Below the pieces are notes generated by a model. That model was given only the letters and a program-made list of their open reading frames with translations, was not told the origin of the DNA and did no database searches. Below, piece by piece: positions 7,556-13,891 of a DNA stretch of 14,079 nt. Position 1 is the stretch's first letter. Every line of letters begins with the position of its first letter. Source of the DNA: Chryseobacterium sp. UBA6632 (lineage in GTDB: Bacteria > Bacteroidota > Bacteroidia > Flavobacteriales > Weeksellaceae); assembly GCA_002455915.1 (NCBI GenBank), contig DKLU01000042.1, forward strand, positions 1 to 14,079. Direction: 5' to 3'. The translations under genes were made by a program, and so were the position numbers.

Positions 7556-7564
7556 ATTATCAAA
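7552..7564. promoter_or_regulatory. Dyad over the toxin-antitoxin start site, possible autoregulatory operator
   Basis: TTTGAT-T-ATCAAA is a perfect 13-bp dyad covering the end of the -7 box and the predicted start of transcription. A repressor bound here would block initiation, which is the usual logic of type II toxin-antitoxin operons. No bound protein is shown by the sequence. Confidence 0.4.
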
Positions 7565-7574
7565 TATTTCTAAA

Positions 7575-7805
7575 ATGGATATTCAAACTAGAAAATTAGA
7601 ATTCATACAGGATTTCCTTAAATTGCAAAGTGAGGAGGTTATTGCTCAGTTTGAAAAACTCCTCAAGAATGCTAAAAATCTTGAAGCAGTAAATACGCTG
7701 CAACCATTGTCAGTCGAAGAACTGAATACCAGAATTTCACAATCGGAAAATGATTTTAAAAATAAAAAATTTAAAACAACTTCCGATCTTCTTTCAAAAT
7801 ATTAA
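7575..7805 (+). CDS. Putative antitoxin of a type II toxin-antitoxin pair
   Basis: This 76-residue protein begins with a helical stretch (LEFIQDFLKLQSEEVIAQFEKLLKN, about 9-33) and ends with PLSVEELNTRISQSENDFKNKKFKTTSDLLSKY, a charged tail of the kind antitoxins wrap around RelE/ParE toxins. I call it an antitoxin because it is small, precedes a RelE/ParE-like gene by two bases, and resembles short Bacteroidota proteins found in that position. I cannot see a ribbon-helix-helix, HTH, AbrB or Phd fold, so its subfamily is unnamed and DNA binding is uncertain. A promoter and a dyad lie directly upstream. A non-antitoxin regulator is possible but less likely. Confidence 0.78.
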   Translation: MDIQTRKLEFIQDFLKLQSEEVIAQFEKLLKNAKNLEAVNTLQPLSVEELNTRISQSENDFKNKKFKTTSDLLSKY

Positions 7806-7807
7806 GA

Positions 7808-8128
7808 GTGAAATATAAAGTTATTTGGTCGGAATTTTCTGAAAAACAAATTGATGATATCTTTAATTATTATCAACAAAGTTCTAAAAGTTATCGAGTT
7901 GCATTAAAAATTGTCACCAAGATTCTTTTAGCTCCGGATCAATTAATTTATAATCCTAAAATTGGTCAAAGAGAATTTCTTTTAGAAAATCGAGAGGTTG
8001 AATATCATTATATTGTTGAATCTAATTATAAGATCATTTATTCTATTGATGAAGAAAATGGTTACATCAGAATTGCCGACGTTTTTGATACAAGGCAAAA
8101 TCCTGAAAAAATAGATCGAGAAAAATAA
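7808..8128 (+). CDS. RelE/ParE-family toxin
   Basis: The 106-residue product has the fold pattern of RelE/ParE toxins: KVIWSEFSEKQIDDIFNYY (first strand and helix, residues 4-22), a helix through about residue 42, PKIGQREFLLENREVEYHYIVESNYKIIYSIDEENGYIRIADVFDTRQNP (the strands, about 50-100). The final strand IADVFDTRQNP is characteristic of the family. Relatives either cut ribosome-bound mRNA (RelE) or poison gyrase (ParE); the sequence does not decide between them. The start is GTG at 7808, two bases after the antitoxin stop, so translation is probably coupled; no ATG fits the conserved N-terminus. The frame is intact, which suggests a working module. Confidence 0.9.
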   Translation: MKYKVIWSEFSEKQIDDIFNYYQQSSKSYRVALKIVTKILLAPDQLIYNPKIGQREFLLENREVEYHYIVESNYKIIYSIDEENGYIRIADVFDTRQNPEKIDREK

Positions 8129-8130
8129 AC

Positions 8131-8167
8131 AAAACACCCTTTCAATTAGTTTTGAAAGGGTATTTTT
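8131..8167. terminator. Bidirectional terminator between toxin and nitroreductase genes
   Basis: A 10-bp stem ACCCTTTCAA/TTGAAAGGGT (8136-8145, 8152-8161) has a six-base loop. A-rich sequence (8131-8134) lies on one side and TATTTTT on the other, so it can end transcription of the toxin gene (plus strand) and of the convergent nitroreductase gene (minus strand). Its 10-base left arm CACCCTTTCA is identical to that of the hairpin before the cassette. Confidence 0.8.
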
Positions 8168-8187
8168 ATGAGTAAAATAATTAATAA

Positions 8188-8820
8188 TTAGTTGATTTCA
8201 GTAATGAAATCTTCTTTTGGTTTTCTCACTTTCGTAAGGTTAACCAACCAGTCATTCGAAACATCTCTGTAACCAATTGGTAACAACAGAACACTTTTCA
8301 GACCTTTTTCTTTTAAGTTTAAAATAACATCCACTTCTTCAGGTACGAATCCTTCCATTGGCGTTGTATCTACCTCTTCGAAAGCTGCTGCGATAATTGC
8401 CGCTCCAAATCCGATATACGCTTGTTTTGCCGCGTGTGTGAAGTTTTCTTCAGCCGATCTTTGAGGATACATTCCCAATAACATTTGTCTGTAATTTTCC
8501 CAGCCTTCATTTTTGAAACCTCTGATATCATTGGTTAAATCAAACATTTTGTTGATTCTTTCTTCCGTATAATTATCCCAGGCGGCAAAAACCAAAAGAT
8601 GTGAGCAATCCGTGATTTGTGGCTGATTCCAAGCGTGAGGTCTAATCTGTTCTTTGATCTCCTGATTCGTCACCACGATGATCTCGAAAGGTTGAAGACC
8701 GCTTGAAGTAGGCGCTAATCTTGCCGCTTCCAATATTTTATCCACTTTTTCCTGTGGTACTTTTTGACCGTTCATTGCTTTGGTGGCAAATCTCCAGTTT
8801 AGTTTTTCAATTAATTCCAT
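8188..8820 (-). CDS. NfsB-like FMN nitroreductase / NAD(P)H-dependent oxidoreductase
   Basis: The 210-residue product belongs to the FMN nitroreductase family, cytoplasmic homodimers that reduce nitroaromatics, quinones or similar acceptors with NAD(P)H. The NfsB-type layout is visible: RFATKAMNGQKV (10-21) with the Arg and Lys that contact FMN phosphate, LAPTSSGLQPFEIIVV (about 35-50), TTPMEGFVPEEVD (about 153-165) for flavin binding, and the closing LKEKGLKSVLLLPIGYRD. Length is typical. The natural substrate cannot be read from sequence. It stands alone, convergent with the toxin gene and downstream of sufS but separated from it by a terminator and a 165-base gap, so it should have its own promoter; a TAATTTTG box lies 20 bases before the ATG. 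Confidence 0.92.
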   Translation of the reverse strand: MELIEKLNWRFATKAMNGQKVPQEKVDKILEAARLAPTSSGLQPFEIIVVTNQEIKEQIRPHAWNQPQITDCSHLLVFAAWDNYTEERINKMFDLTNDIRGFKNEGWENYRQMLLGMYPQRSAEENFTHAAKQAYIGFGAAIIAAAFEEVDTTPMEGFVPEEVDVILNLKEKGLKSVLLLPIGYRDVSNDWLVNLTKVRKPKEDFITEIN

Positions 8821-8839
8821 GTGTTATATTTAGACCAGA

Positions 8840-8847
8840 CAAAATTA
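8840..8847 (-). promoter_or_regulatory. Candidate -7 promoter box for the nitroreductase gene
   Basis: The minus strand reads TAATTTTG, an exact match to TAnnTTTG, ending 19 bases before the start codon, with a predicted leader of about 16 nt. No -33 TTG lies at the right distance. Confidence 0.4.
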
Positions 8848-8943
8848 AATCAAGTCTTACAACTACAGAGAAAGAATTTTCAAATTTGATTCATTGTTAA
8901 TATCTATTATTTAAAATCAATCTAAACAACATATTAAAACAAA

Positions 8944-8966
8944 AAACTCCTAAATATCAGGAGTTT
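8944..8966 (-). terminator. Terminator of sufS
   Basis: An 8-bp stem AAACTCCT/AGGAGTTT with a seven-base loop lies 19 bases after the sufS stop. Read on the minus strand it runs into TTTTTTGTTTT, a good rho-independent terminator. Confidence 0.8.
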
Positions 8967-8985
8967 AATTTATATAATCATTGTT

Positions 8986-10206
8986 TTATGATAACATTTT
9001 CTGAGCTTTTTTCACACCTTCCACCAGCAAATCAATTTCATTGAAAGTATTATAAACCGCAAAACTTGCTCTTACCGTTCCTGCAATATTGAAGAAATCC
9101 ATAATCGGCTGCGTGCAATGATGCCCCGTTCTTACGGCGATGCCTAATTTATCTAGAATCATTCCGACATCAGAAGCAATTCCGATGCCTTCAAGATTAA
9201 AAGAAACAACACCTGTTCTATTGGCTTTTTCACCGTAGATTTTAATTCCTTCAATTTCTAAAAGTTGTCTTTGGGCATATTCCAATAAAGCATTTTCATG
9301 ATTTTGAATATTTTCCTGCCCTACTTTCTGAATGAAATCAATCGCAGCTCCTAAAGCAATATTTCCACCTACATTTGGTGTTCCTGCTTCAAATTTGAAA
9401 GGAAGTCCTGCATACGTTGTTCCATCAAAAGAGCACGTTGCAATCATCTCTCCTCCTCCATGGAAAGGCGGCAAATCTTCAAGAATCCCCTGTTTTCCAT
9501 ATAAAATCCCGGTTCCCATTGGAGCGTACATTTTATGACCTGAAAACACAAAGAAATCGCAATCCATTTTTTGAACATCAATCGTAAAGTGAGGGGCAGA
9601 TTGTGCGCCATCGATAACGATATATGCATTTGTATTTTTTCTTGCTTTTGCAATAATTTCCTCAATTGGATTCACAATTCCCAAAGCATTTGAAACCTGA
9701 TTAACAGAAACAACTTTTGTTTTTTCGCTTAAAAATTCATCAAATTTATCTAATTTAAGAATTCCGTTTTCATCGATTGGGATTACTCTTAGTTTCGCGC
9801 CCGTTCTTTCACAAAGCATTTGCCACGGAACAATATTCGAGTGATGTTCAAGGTAAGAAATGATGATTTCATCGTCTTTTTTTAATTTCTGCGTTAAAAT
9901 ATAAGCGATGAGGTTTAATCCTTCTGTTGTTCCTTTCGTAAAAATGACTTCGAAATCATGTTTAGCATTAATGAATTTCTGAATCTTTCTTCTTGAAAAT
10001 TCCATTTCTTCGGTTGCTAATTGGCTCAAAGTATGAATTCCTCTATGTACGTTGGCGTTAAGCTCTGTATAATATTGATTCCAAACTTCTAAAACGGAGT
10101 TCGGTTTTTGAGATGTTGCTGCATTGTCTAGATAAACCAACGGCTTACCATTCACCTTCTGATCTAATATAGAAAACTGACTTCTGATTTCCTGAATGTC
10201 AAACAT
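8986..10206 (-). CDS. sufS: Cysteine desulfurase SufS
   Basis: SufS is a PLP enzyme that takes sulfur from L-cysteine as a persulfide, leaving alanine, and feeds the SUF iron-sulfur cluster machinery. The 406 residues equal the group II family length. The opening GKPLVYLDNAATSQKP (20-35) is typical, the PLP-binding Lys is Lys225 in SGHKMYAPMGTG, and the persulfide Cys is Cys364 in RTGHHCTQP, the short-loop form that marks SufS/CsdA rather than IscS/NifS. The conserved ISYLEHHSNIVPWQ block (about 116-129) and DGAQSAPH are present. No sufB, sufC, sufD, sufE or sufU is in the window, so it is either separate from the suf cluster or an extra CsdA-like paralogue. A promoter box lies at 10249-10256. 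Confidence 0.93.
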   Translation of the reverse strand: MFDIQEIRSQFSILDQKVNGKPLVYLDNAATSQKPNSVLEVWNQYYTELNANVHRGIHTLSQLATEEMEFSRRKIQKFINAKHDFEVIFTKGTTEGLNLIAYILTQKLKKDDEIIISYLEHHSNIVPWQMLCERTGAKLRVIPIDENGILKLDKFDEFLSEKTKVVSVNQVSNALGIVNPIEEIIAKARKNTNAYIVIDGAQSAPHFTIDVQKMDCDFFVFSGHKMYAPMGTGILYGKQGILEDLPPFHGGGEMIATCSFDGTTYAGLPFKFEAGTPNVGGNIALGAAIDFIQKVGQENIQNHENALLEYAQRQLLEIEGIKIYGEKANRTGVVSFNLEGIGIASDVGMILDKLGIAVRTGHHCTQPIMDFFNIAGTVRASFAVYNTFNEIDLLVEGVKKAQKMLS

Positions 10207-10248
10207 TTATTACAATTTTAAATTAAAACGCTCTTATTTAGAACACTT

Positions 10249-10256
10249 CAAATTTA
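10249..10256 (-). promoter_or_regulatory. Candidate -7 promoter box for sufS
   Basis: The minus strand reads TAAATTTG, matching TAnnTTTG, ending 42 bases before the sufS ATG. The expected -33 position falls in the GTTG array and has no TTG on this strand. Confidence 0.4.
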
Positions 10257-10273
10257 CGGCTTTTTTTCGGATT

Positions 10274-10301
10274 GTAGTTGAGAGTTGCTTGTTGTAAGTT
10301 G
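10274..10301 (+). repeat. 7-bp period array nnnGTTG, four units
   Basis: The units GTAGTTG, AGAGTTG, CTTGTTG and TAAGTTG follow one another without a gap, each ending in GTTG while the first three bases vary. Fixed period with a variable part suggests a decayed minisatellite. It lies just upstream of the sufS promoter box. Confidence 0.65.
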
Positions 10302-10386
10302 ATAGAAAGATTCGATGTGAAATATACTTTATATATTTAACGCTAAAGGTTGCTAGAAATGGATAATTTTATTGTGAATATTTACG

Positions 10387-10516
10387 TTCGCAAGGGCGTT
10401 TTACTTAGCGAATGATAGCTATGAATTTTTTTTAACTGAAATTGTTATTTTGAACACTAAGAGCACAAAGATTTTGATTACTTTATGTTTTTTGGTTCAC
10501 AAAGGCGTTTCACTTA
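10387..10516 (+). repeat. Degenerate direct repeat pair around GGCGTTT
   Basis: Two 21-bp segments, 10387-10407 and 10496-10516, agree at 18 positions; both read TTC-CAA-GGCGTTT-ACTTA, with transitions at the three variable positions. The first copy also carries TTCGC...GCGAA as a short inverted pair (10387-10391, 10408-10412). They probably belong to a dispersed intergenic repeat family. Confidence 0.55.
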
Positions 10517-10569
10517 TAAAAGGGTTCGTATTATTTTGAAGTGAAATATTTAATTTTTAATCATAAAAA

Positions 10570-10595
10570 AAACCTGCCAAAAAATTGACAGGTTT
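10570..10595 (-). terminator. Terminator of the prs-rplY unit
   Basis: A 10-bp stem (AAACCTGCCA/TGACAGGTTT, one wobble or mismatched pair depending on strand) with a six-base loop lies 22 bases after the rplY stop. On the minus strand it ends in a run of eight or more T, a clear rho-independent terminator. Confidence 0.85.
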
Positions 10596-10617
10596 CATAT
10601 TTTCAAATAAGTAATTC

Positions 10618-11259
10618 TTATTCTGCTGCAGTTTCTTCTGCTGCCGGAGCTTCTCCTTCAGCTGCAACTTCATCTTCATCCTCATCATCCTGAGCTGCTG
10701 CCCCACCTTTCATTGCATTTCTAGACATCTTAACAGCTACAACAACTGCATTGTCTGGGTGCATGAAAGAATATCCTTCAGTTTTGATACCTCCGATGTA
10801 AAGTTTGTTACCAATTCTTAATGGAGTAACATCTACAACTACCTCATCTGGCAAGTTTGCAGGAATAGCTTTTACTTTCAATTTTCTGAAAGACTGACGT
10901 AAAACACCACCAGCTACAACACCTTTAGAACGACCAGTGATTCTTACAGGAACTTCCATAACAACTGGCTTATCGTCAGCTAATTGATAGAAATCAACGT
11001 GAAGAATTTTGTCTGTAATTGGATGGAACTGAATATCTTGAAGAACAGCAGGAATTACCTGTCCGTCGATTTCAATAGATACCGTGTGTGCTTCTGGAGT
11101 ATATACCAAACCTTTGAAAGCTCTCTCTTCAGCAGAGAAGTTCAATGGTTCTGCACCTCCGTAAACAACACAAGGAACTAATTCAGCATCACGTAAAGCT
11201 TTTGTAGACTTTTTGCCCACGCTTTCTCTTTTTGTACCTTGAATTGTAATAGATTTCAT
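10618..11259 (-). CDS. rplY: 50S ribosomal protein bL25, long Ctc-type
   Basis: bL25 binds 5S rRNA in the large ribosomal subunit; the long form with an added C-terminal domain is the Ctc type. The 213 residues show an N-terminal 5S-binding domain (about 1-93: [27 protein letters not shown] at 9-35, then [16 protein letters not shown]) and the TL5/Ctc beta domain (about 94-185: [22 protein letters not shown] phrases, ending with [10 protein letters not shown]). The final 30 residues are an Ala/Glu/Asp tail, common in this group and probably disordered. It lies 56 bases after prs on the same strand without an intervening terminator, so the two are probably one transcript. prs-rplY adjacency is widely conserved. 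A strong terminator follows. Confidence 0.96.
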   Translation of the reverse strand: MKSITIQGTKRESVGKKSTKALRDAELVPCVVYGGAEPLNFSAEERAFKGLVYTPEAHTVSIEIDGQVIPAVLQDIQFHPITDKILHVDFYQLADDKPVVMEVPVRITGRSKGVVAGGVLRQSFRKLKVKAIPANLPDEVVVDVTPLRIGNKLYIGGIKTEGYSFMHPDNAVVVAVKMSRNAMKGGAAAQDDEDEDEVAAEGEAPAAEETAAE

Positions 11260-11315
11260 TTATAAAAAATTTAAAAAATTGTTTCAAATTAAACTTGCAA
11301 ACTTCTAAATATCAA

Positions 11316-12254
11316 TTAAATAACAAATTTACTGCTAATTGATTGATGCTCATGAACCATCTTCATAACGTCCGCAAATAATGGGGCGCAAGATAGCACT
11401 TTTATTTTAGATGACAAATTATTTTTCACAGGAATTGAGTCAGTTACAATAACTTCCAATAATTTTGAGTTCTCAATATTATCGTAAGCCTTCCCTGAAA
11501 GCACTCCGTGAGTAGCCATTGCTCTTACAGATTTTGCTCCTTTTTCCATTAAGATATCTGCAGCTTTGCACAATGTACCCGCCGTATCAATCATATCATC
11601 AATAAGGATCACGTTCTTTCCAACTACATCCCCGATAAGGAACATCTCTTCTACAACGTTTGCCTTTTTTCTTTCCTTATAAGCAATTACTACGTCTGCA
11701 CCAAGGTGACCTGCATAGTTTTTCGCTCTTTTTGCACCTCCCATATCCGGAGAAGCGATGGTAAGATTTTCAAGATTTAAATCTCTGATATAGTCTACGA
11801 AAATTGTAGATGCATATAAATGATCTACCGGAATTTCGAAAAATCCTTGGATTTGGTCTGCGTGAAGATCCATCGTCATTACTCTTGTTGCACCTGCAGC
11901 AGTCAGAAGATTTGCCACCAATTTCGCTCCGATTGGGGCTCTTGGCTTGTCTTTTCTGTCTTGTCTTGCAAGTCCGAAGTAAGGAAGTACTACTGTGATG
12001 CTCTTAGCAGAAGCCCTTTTCGCAGCATCAATCATTAAAAGAAGTTCTAACAAATTGTCTGCTGGAGGGAATGTAGATCCGATTAGGAATACTCTTCCAC
12101 CTCTTACAGATTCGTCTAAAACGGGTTCAAATTCACCGTCGCTGAACGTCTGAAAGTTGATTTTTCCTAATTCTTTCCCATAGTGATGGGCAATTTTTTC
12201 TGCCAAGTCCTTACTCGTTCTTGTGCAAAATAGATAACTTAACTGATCGGCCAT
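11316..12254 (-). CDS. prs: Ribose-phosphate pyrophosphokinase (PRPP synthetase)
   Basis: Prs transfers pyrophosphate from ATP to ribose 5-phosphate, making PRPP for purine, pyrimidine, NAD, histidine and tryptophan synthesis in the cytoplasm. The 312 residues fit class I enzymes (about 310-320). Family blocks are complete: SDGEFEPVLDESVRGG (38-53) in the N-terminal domain, RQDRKDKPRAPIGAKLVANLL (98-117) with the catalytic-loop residues, DLHADQIQGFF (129-139), the flexible loop near AYKERKKANVV (191-201), and the PRPP-binding loop VILIDDMIDTAGTL (215-228). The N-terminus MADQLSYLFCTRTSKDLA is a normal start. rplY follows after 56 bases. The candidate promoter box (12277-12284) abuts the terminator of the preceding lipoprotein gene. 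Confidence 0.98.
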   Translation of the reverse strand: MADQLSYLFCTRTSKDLAEKIAHHYGKELGKINFQTFSDGEFEPVLDESVRGGRVFLIGSTFPPADNLLELLLMIDAAKRASAKSITVVLPYFGLARQDRKDKPRAPIGAKLVANLLTAAGATRVMTMDLHADQIQGFFEIPVDHLYASTIFVDYIRDLNLENLTIASPDMGGAKRAKNYAGHLGADVVIAYKERKKANVVEEMFLIGDVVGKNVILIDDMIDTAGTLCKAADILMEKGAKSVRAMATHGVLSGKAYDNIENSKLLEVIVTDSIPVKNNLSSKIKVLSCAPLFADVMKMVHEHQSISSKFVI

Positions 12255-12276
12255 TTTTACTTTTTAAAAGATTTTG

Positions 12277-12284
12277 CAAATTTA
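12277..12284 (-). promoter_or_regulatory. Candidate -7 promoter box for prs-rplY
   Basis: The minus strand reads TAAATTTG, matching TAnnTTTG, ending 22 bases before the prs ATG, with a predicted leader of about 19 nt. It begins where the T-run of the upstream terminator ends; the -33 position falls inside that hairpin and has no clear TTG. Confidence 0.5.
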
Positions 12285-12316
12285 AAAAAAAACCACAAGA
12301 ATCTATCCTGTGGTTT
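12284..12316 (-). terminator. Terminator of the SGNH lipoprotein gene
   Basis: An 11-bp stem with one G-U pair (arms 12290-12300 and 12306-12316, core AAACCACA/TGTGGTTT) has a five-base loop. On the minus strand it ends in a run of nine T (12284-12292). It lies 23 bases after the lipoprotein stop and touches the prs promoter. Confidence 0.85.
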
Positions 12317-12339
12317 CTAAGTTTTTATTTTATCAATTA

Positions 12340-13881
12340 TTACGGGAATTTTATACCTGAATAATTGTTCGCATTTACCTGTGGTAATGTAGATTTATAA
12401 GTCGCGTTAATTGATTTTATAAATTCATTCGCAATAATCGCATACCCTCTACCAGTAAGGTGAACTCCATCTAAAGAGAATGCACCACCAGTTACGAAGC
12501 TAGCCGTATATTTCACACCATCCCAATAAACTCCAGATTTAGAACCAAGCTCATTCATTTTCTTATTAGCATCCACAAAAGCATATCCTTTTGAAGCCGC
12601 TGCAGCCTTGATAGTCACATTATAAGCATCAATAGCCGTATTGATATCTGCAATTTCAGAAGGAATCAAAATATATTTATCGGCAAACGGATAAGCAACT
12701 CCTTTTGCAGAAAGAGCAGCTAAAGCGGTAGGTTCAGCTTTTCCAATTTCAGCTTTTGTTGTTAAAGGAACCAAATCTCCAGCTTTTGCCTGTCTTGCCT
12801 GCCCGTAAGTATTCCCAAGATAAGTAGCCAAAGCCACCAACTGAGCATTTCCTGAAGCAGCCGCAGCAGACGTAATCTGAACTTTAAGATCTGGCAACGT
12901 TTCATCTTTAATCAACAGAGGATTTGCCGCTGTTTTAGAAAGAGGTTTAATTCTGTCTCCAGCTCCAAATGCTGTTAAAATTTGATTTAAAGGCCCGTAT
13001 AAACTTGCATTTAAATTATCAATATTCGCTTCTCCGGCAGCAACATTTCCGTTTCCTAAAACTGCAGCAGTTAAAGGATTTGTAGGAATTGTAGTTAATG
13101 AAGGAATAGACGTCACACTAGGAATATTAGCAACAACTCCTTTCGCATTTGTAGTTGCAATTTCAGCAATTAACGCATTATAATATTGAGCAAACATCGC
13201 TGGAGGAGTTAATGTTTCAACAGAAGGATCTGCCCCTGCCAAAGCGTATAGTAAAGCATCATTATTCCCAATCCATAAAGAAAAGAATGTAGGACTCTGC
13301 GCTTTAAAATCTTTAATAACAGAAGTTGTAGGGCTGGATGCAAATCTTACAAAATAAGGATTTGCCGTTTTAGGAATTACTCCTGCCACATTTCCATAAT
13401 TATCTGCTAATAAGTGCGCTACTTTTGCCCCCGGAACTCCAAGATTATTAAACGGACCAGGAAGAACAGTATTTGTTAAAGTAGTTGCTACACCTCCATT
13501 GGCATTTTTCAGATCCGGTGAACCGTTAATAAAGCTGTCAATATAAAGTTTTGTGTTTGCAATCTGAATATTTGCTCCGCCAACATTTAAAAGCAAACCA
13601 CCGTTATTATCCGGCATCATAGGCTGCTTGAAATCTCCACCGCCTACTAGTTTCATTTGCTGAGCAATCATGGAAGGGTAAGATTCCTTCTGCCCGTCTG
13701 CATAGAGCGCTCCGTCTCTGTAACCTGACGTCAAAGAGTTCCCTAAAGCTACATAGGTTTTAAAATCTGCTTCACCCTTACTTACAACAACATCTTTTAC
13801 GTCTGTATCAAAATCGTGCTCGCAACTCGTTGTGAATAGTAACGCAGAAACAGCGATTGTAGAAATTATAATTTTTTTCAT
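12340..13881 (-). CDS. Large SGNH/GDSL-family lipoprotein, probable lipase/esterase
   Basis: The 513-residue protein has a lipoprotein signal (MKKIIISTIAVSALLFTTSC, lipid attached to Cys20) followed by acidic EHDFDTD, resembling the Bacteroidota signal for export to the cell surface. The SGNH hydrolase blocks are present: VALGNSLTSGY with likely nucleophile Ser49, NLGVPGAK (146-153), WIGNNDAL with GNND at 205-208, and DGVHLTGRGYA with Asp471 and His474. Block I reads GNSL instead of GDSL; the Asp-to-Asn change is compatible with activity because Ser, Asp and His are kept. The protein is twice the size of simple SGNH enzymes, with an Ala-rich insertion at about 210-440 that I cannot assign. 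It starts 10 bases after a FadL-like porin gene, pointing to lipid or fatty-acid handling; the substrate is inferred. Confidence 0.88.
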   Translation of the reverse strand: MKKIIISTIAVSALLFTTSCEHDFDTDVKDVVVSKGEADFKTYVALGNSLTSGYRDGALYADGQKESYPSMIAQQMKLVGGGDFKQPMMPDNNGGLLLNVGGANIQIANTKLYIDSFINGSPDLKNANGGVATTLTNTVLPGPFNNLGVPGAKVAHLLADNYGNVAGVIPKTANPYFVRFASSPTTSVIKDFKAQSPTFFSLWIGNNDALLYALAGADPSVETLTPPAMFAQYYNALIAEIATTNAKGVVANIPSVTSIPSLTTIPTNPLTAAVLGNGNVAAGEANIDNLNASLYGPLNQILTAFGAGDRIKPLSKTAANPLLIKDETLPDLKVQITSAAAASGNAQLVALATYLGNTYGQARQAKAGDLVPLTTKAEIGKAEPTALAALSAKGVAYPFADKYILIPSEIADINTAIDAYNVTIKAAAASKGYAFVDANKKMNELGSKSGVYWDGVKYTASFVTGGAFSLDGVHLTGRGYAIIANEFIKSINATYKSTLPQVNANNYSGIKFP

Positions 13882-13891
13882 AGTCTTTCAA

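Larger units (their letters stand above)
10207..10617. other. Gene-free repeat-bearing gap between rplY and sufS
   Basis: No credible ORF is present in these 411 bases. Going right from sufS I see a promoter box (10249-10256), a 7-bp-period GTTG array (10274-10301), a pair of related 21-bp segments (10387-10407 and 10496-10516), a segment CACTAAGAGCACAAAG near 10455-10470 of a kind I recall as dispersed in Chryseobacterium genomes, and the rplY terminator (10570-10595). The mixture of degenerate repeats suggests relics of dispersed elements rather than a lost gene. Confidence 0.6.

Noticed and set aside
8821..8985. Possible small gene in the gap between the nitroreductase and sufS genes
   Set aside because: No open frame of useful length is present; the gap is explained by the sufS terminator and the nitroreductase promoter.
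9332..9538. 68-codon plus-strand ORF inside sufS
   Set aside because: It is antisense to conserved SufS sequence including the PLP-lysine region and has no features of its own.
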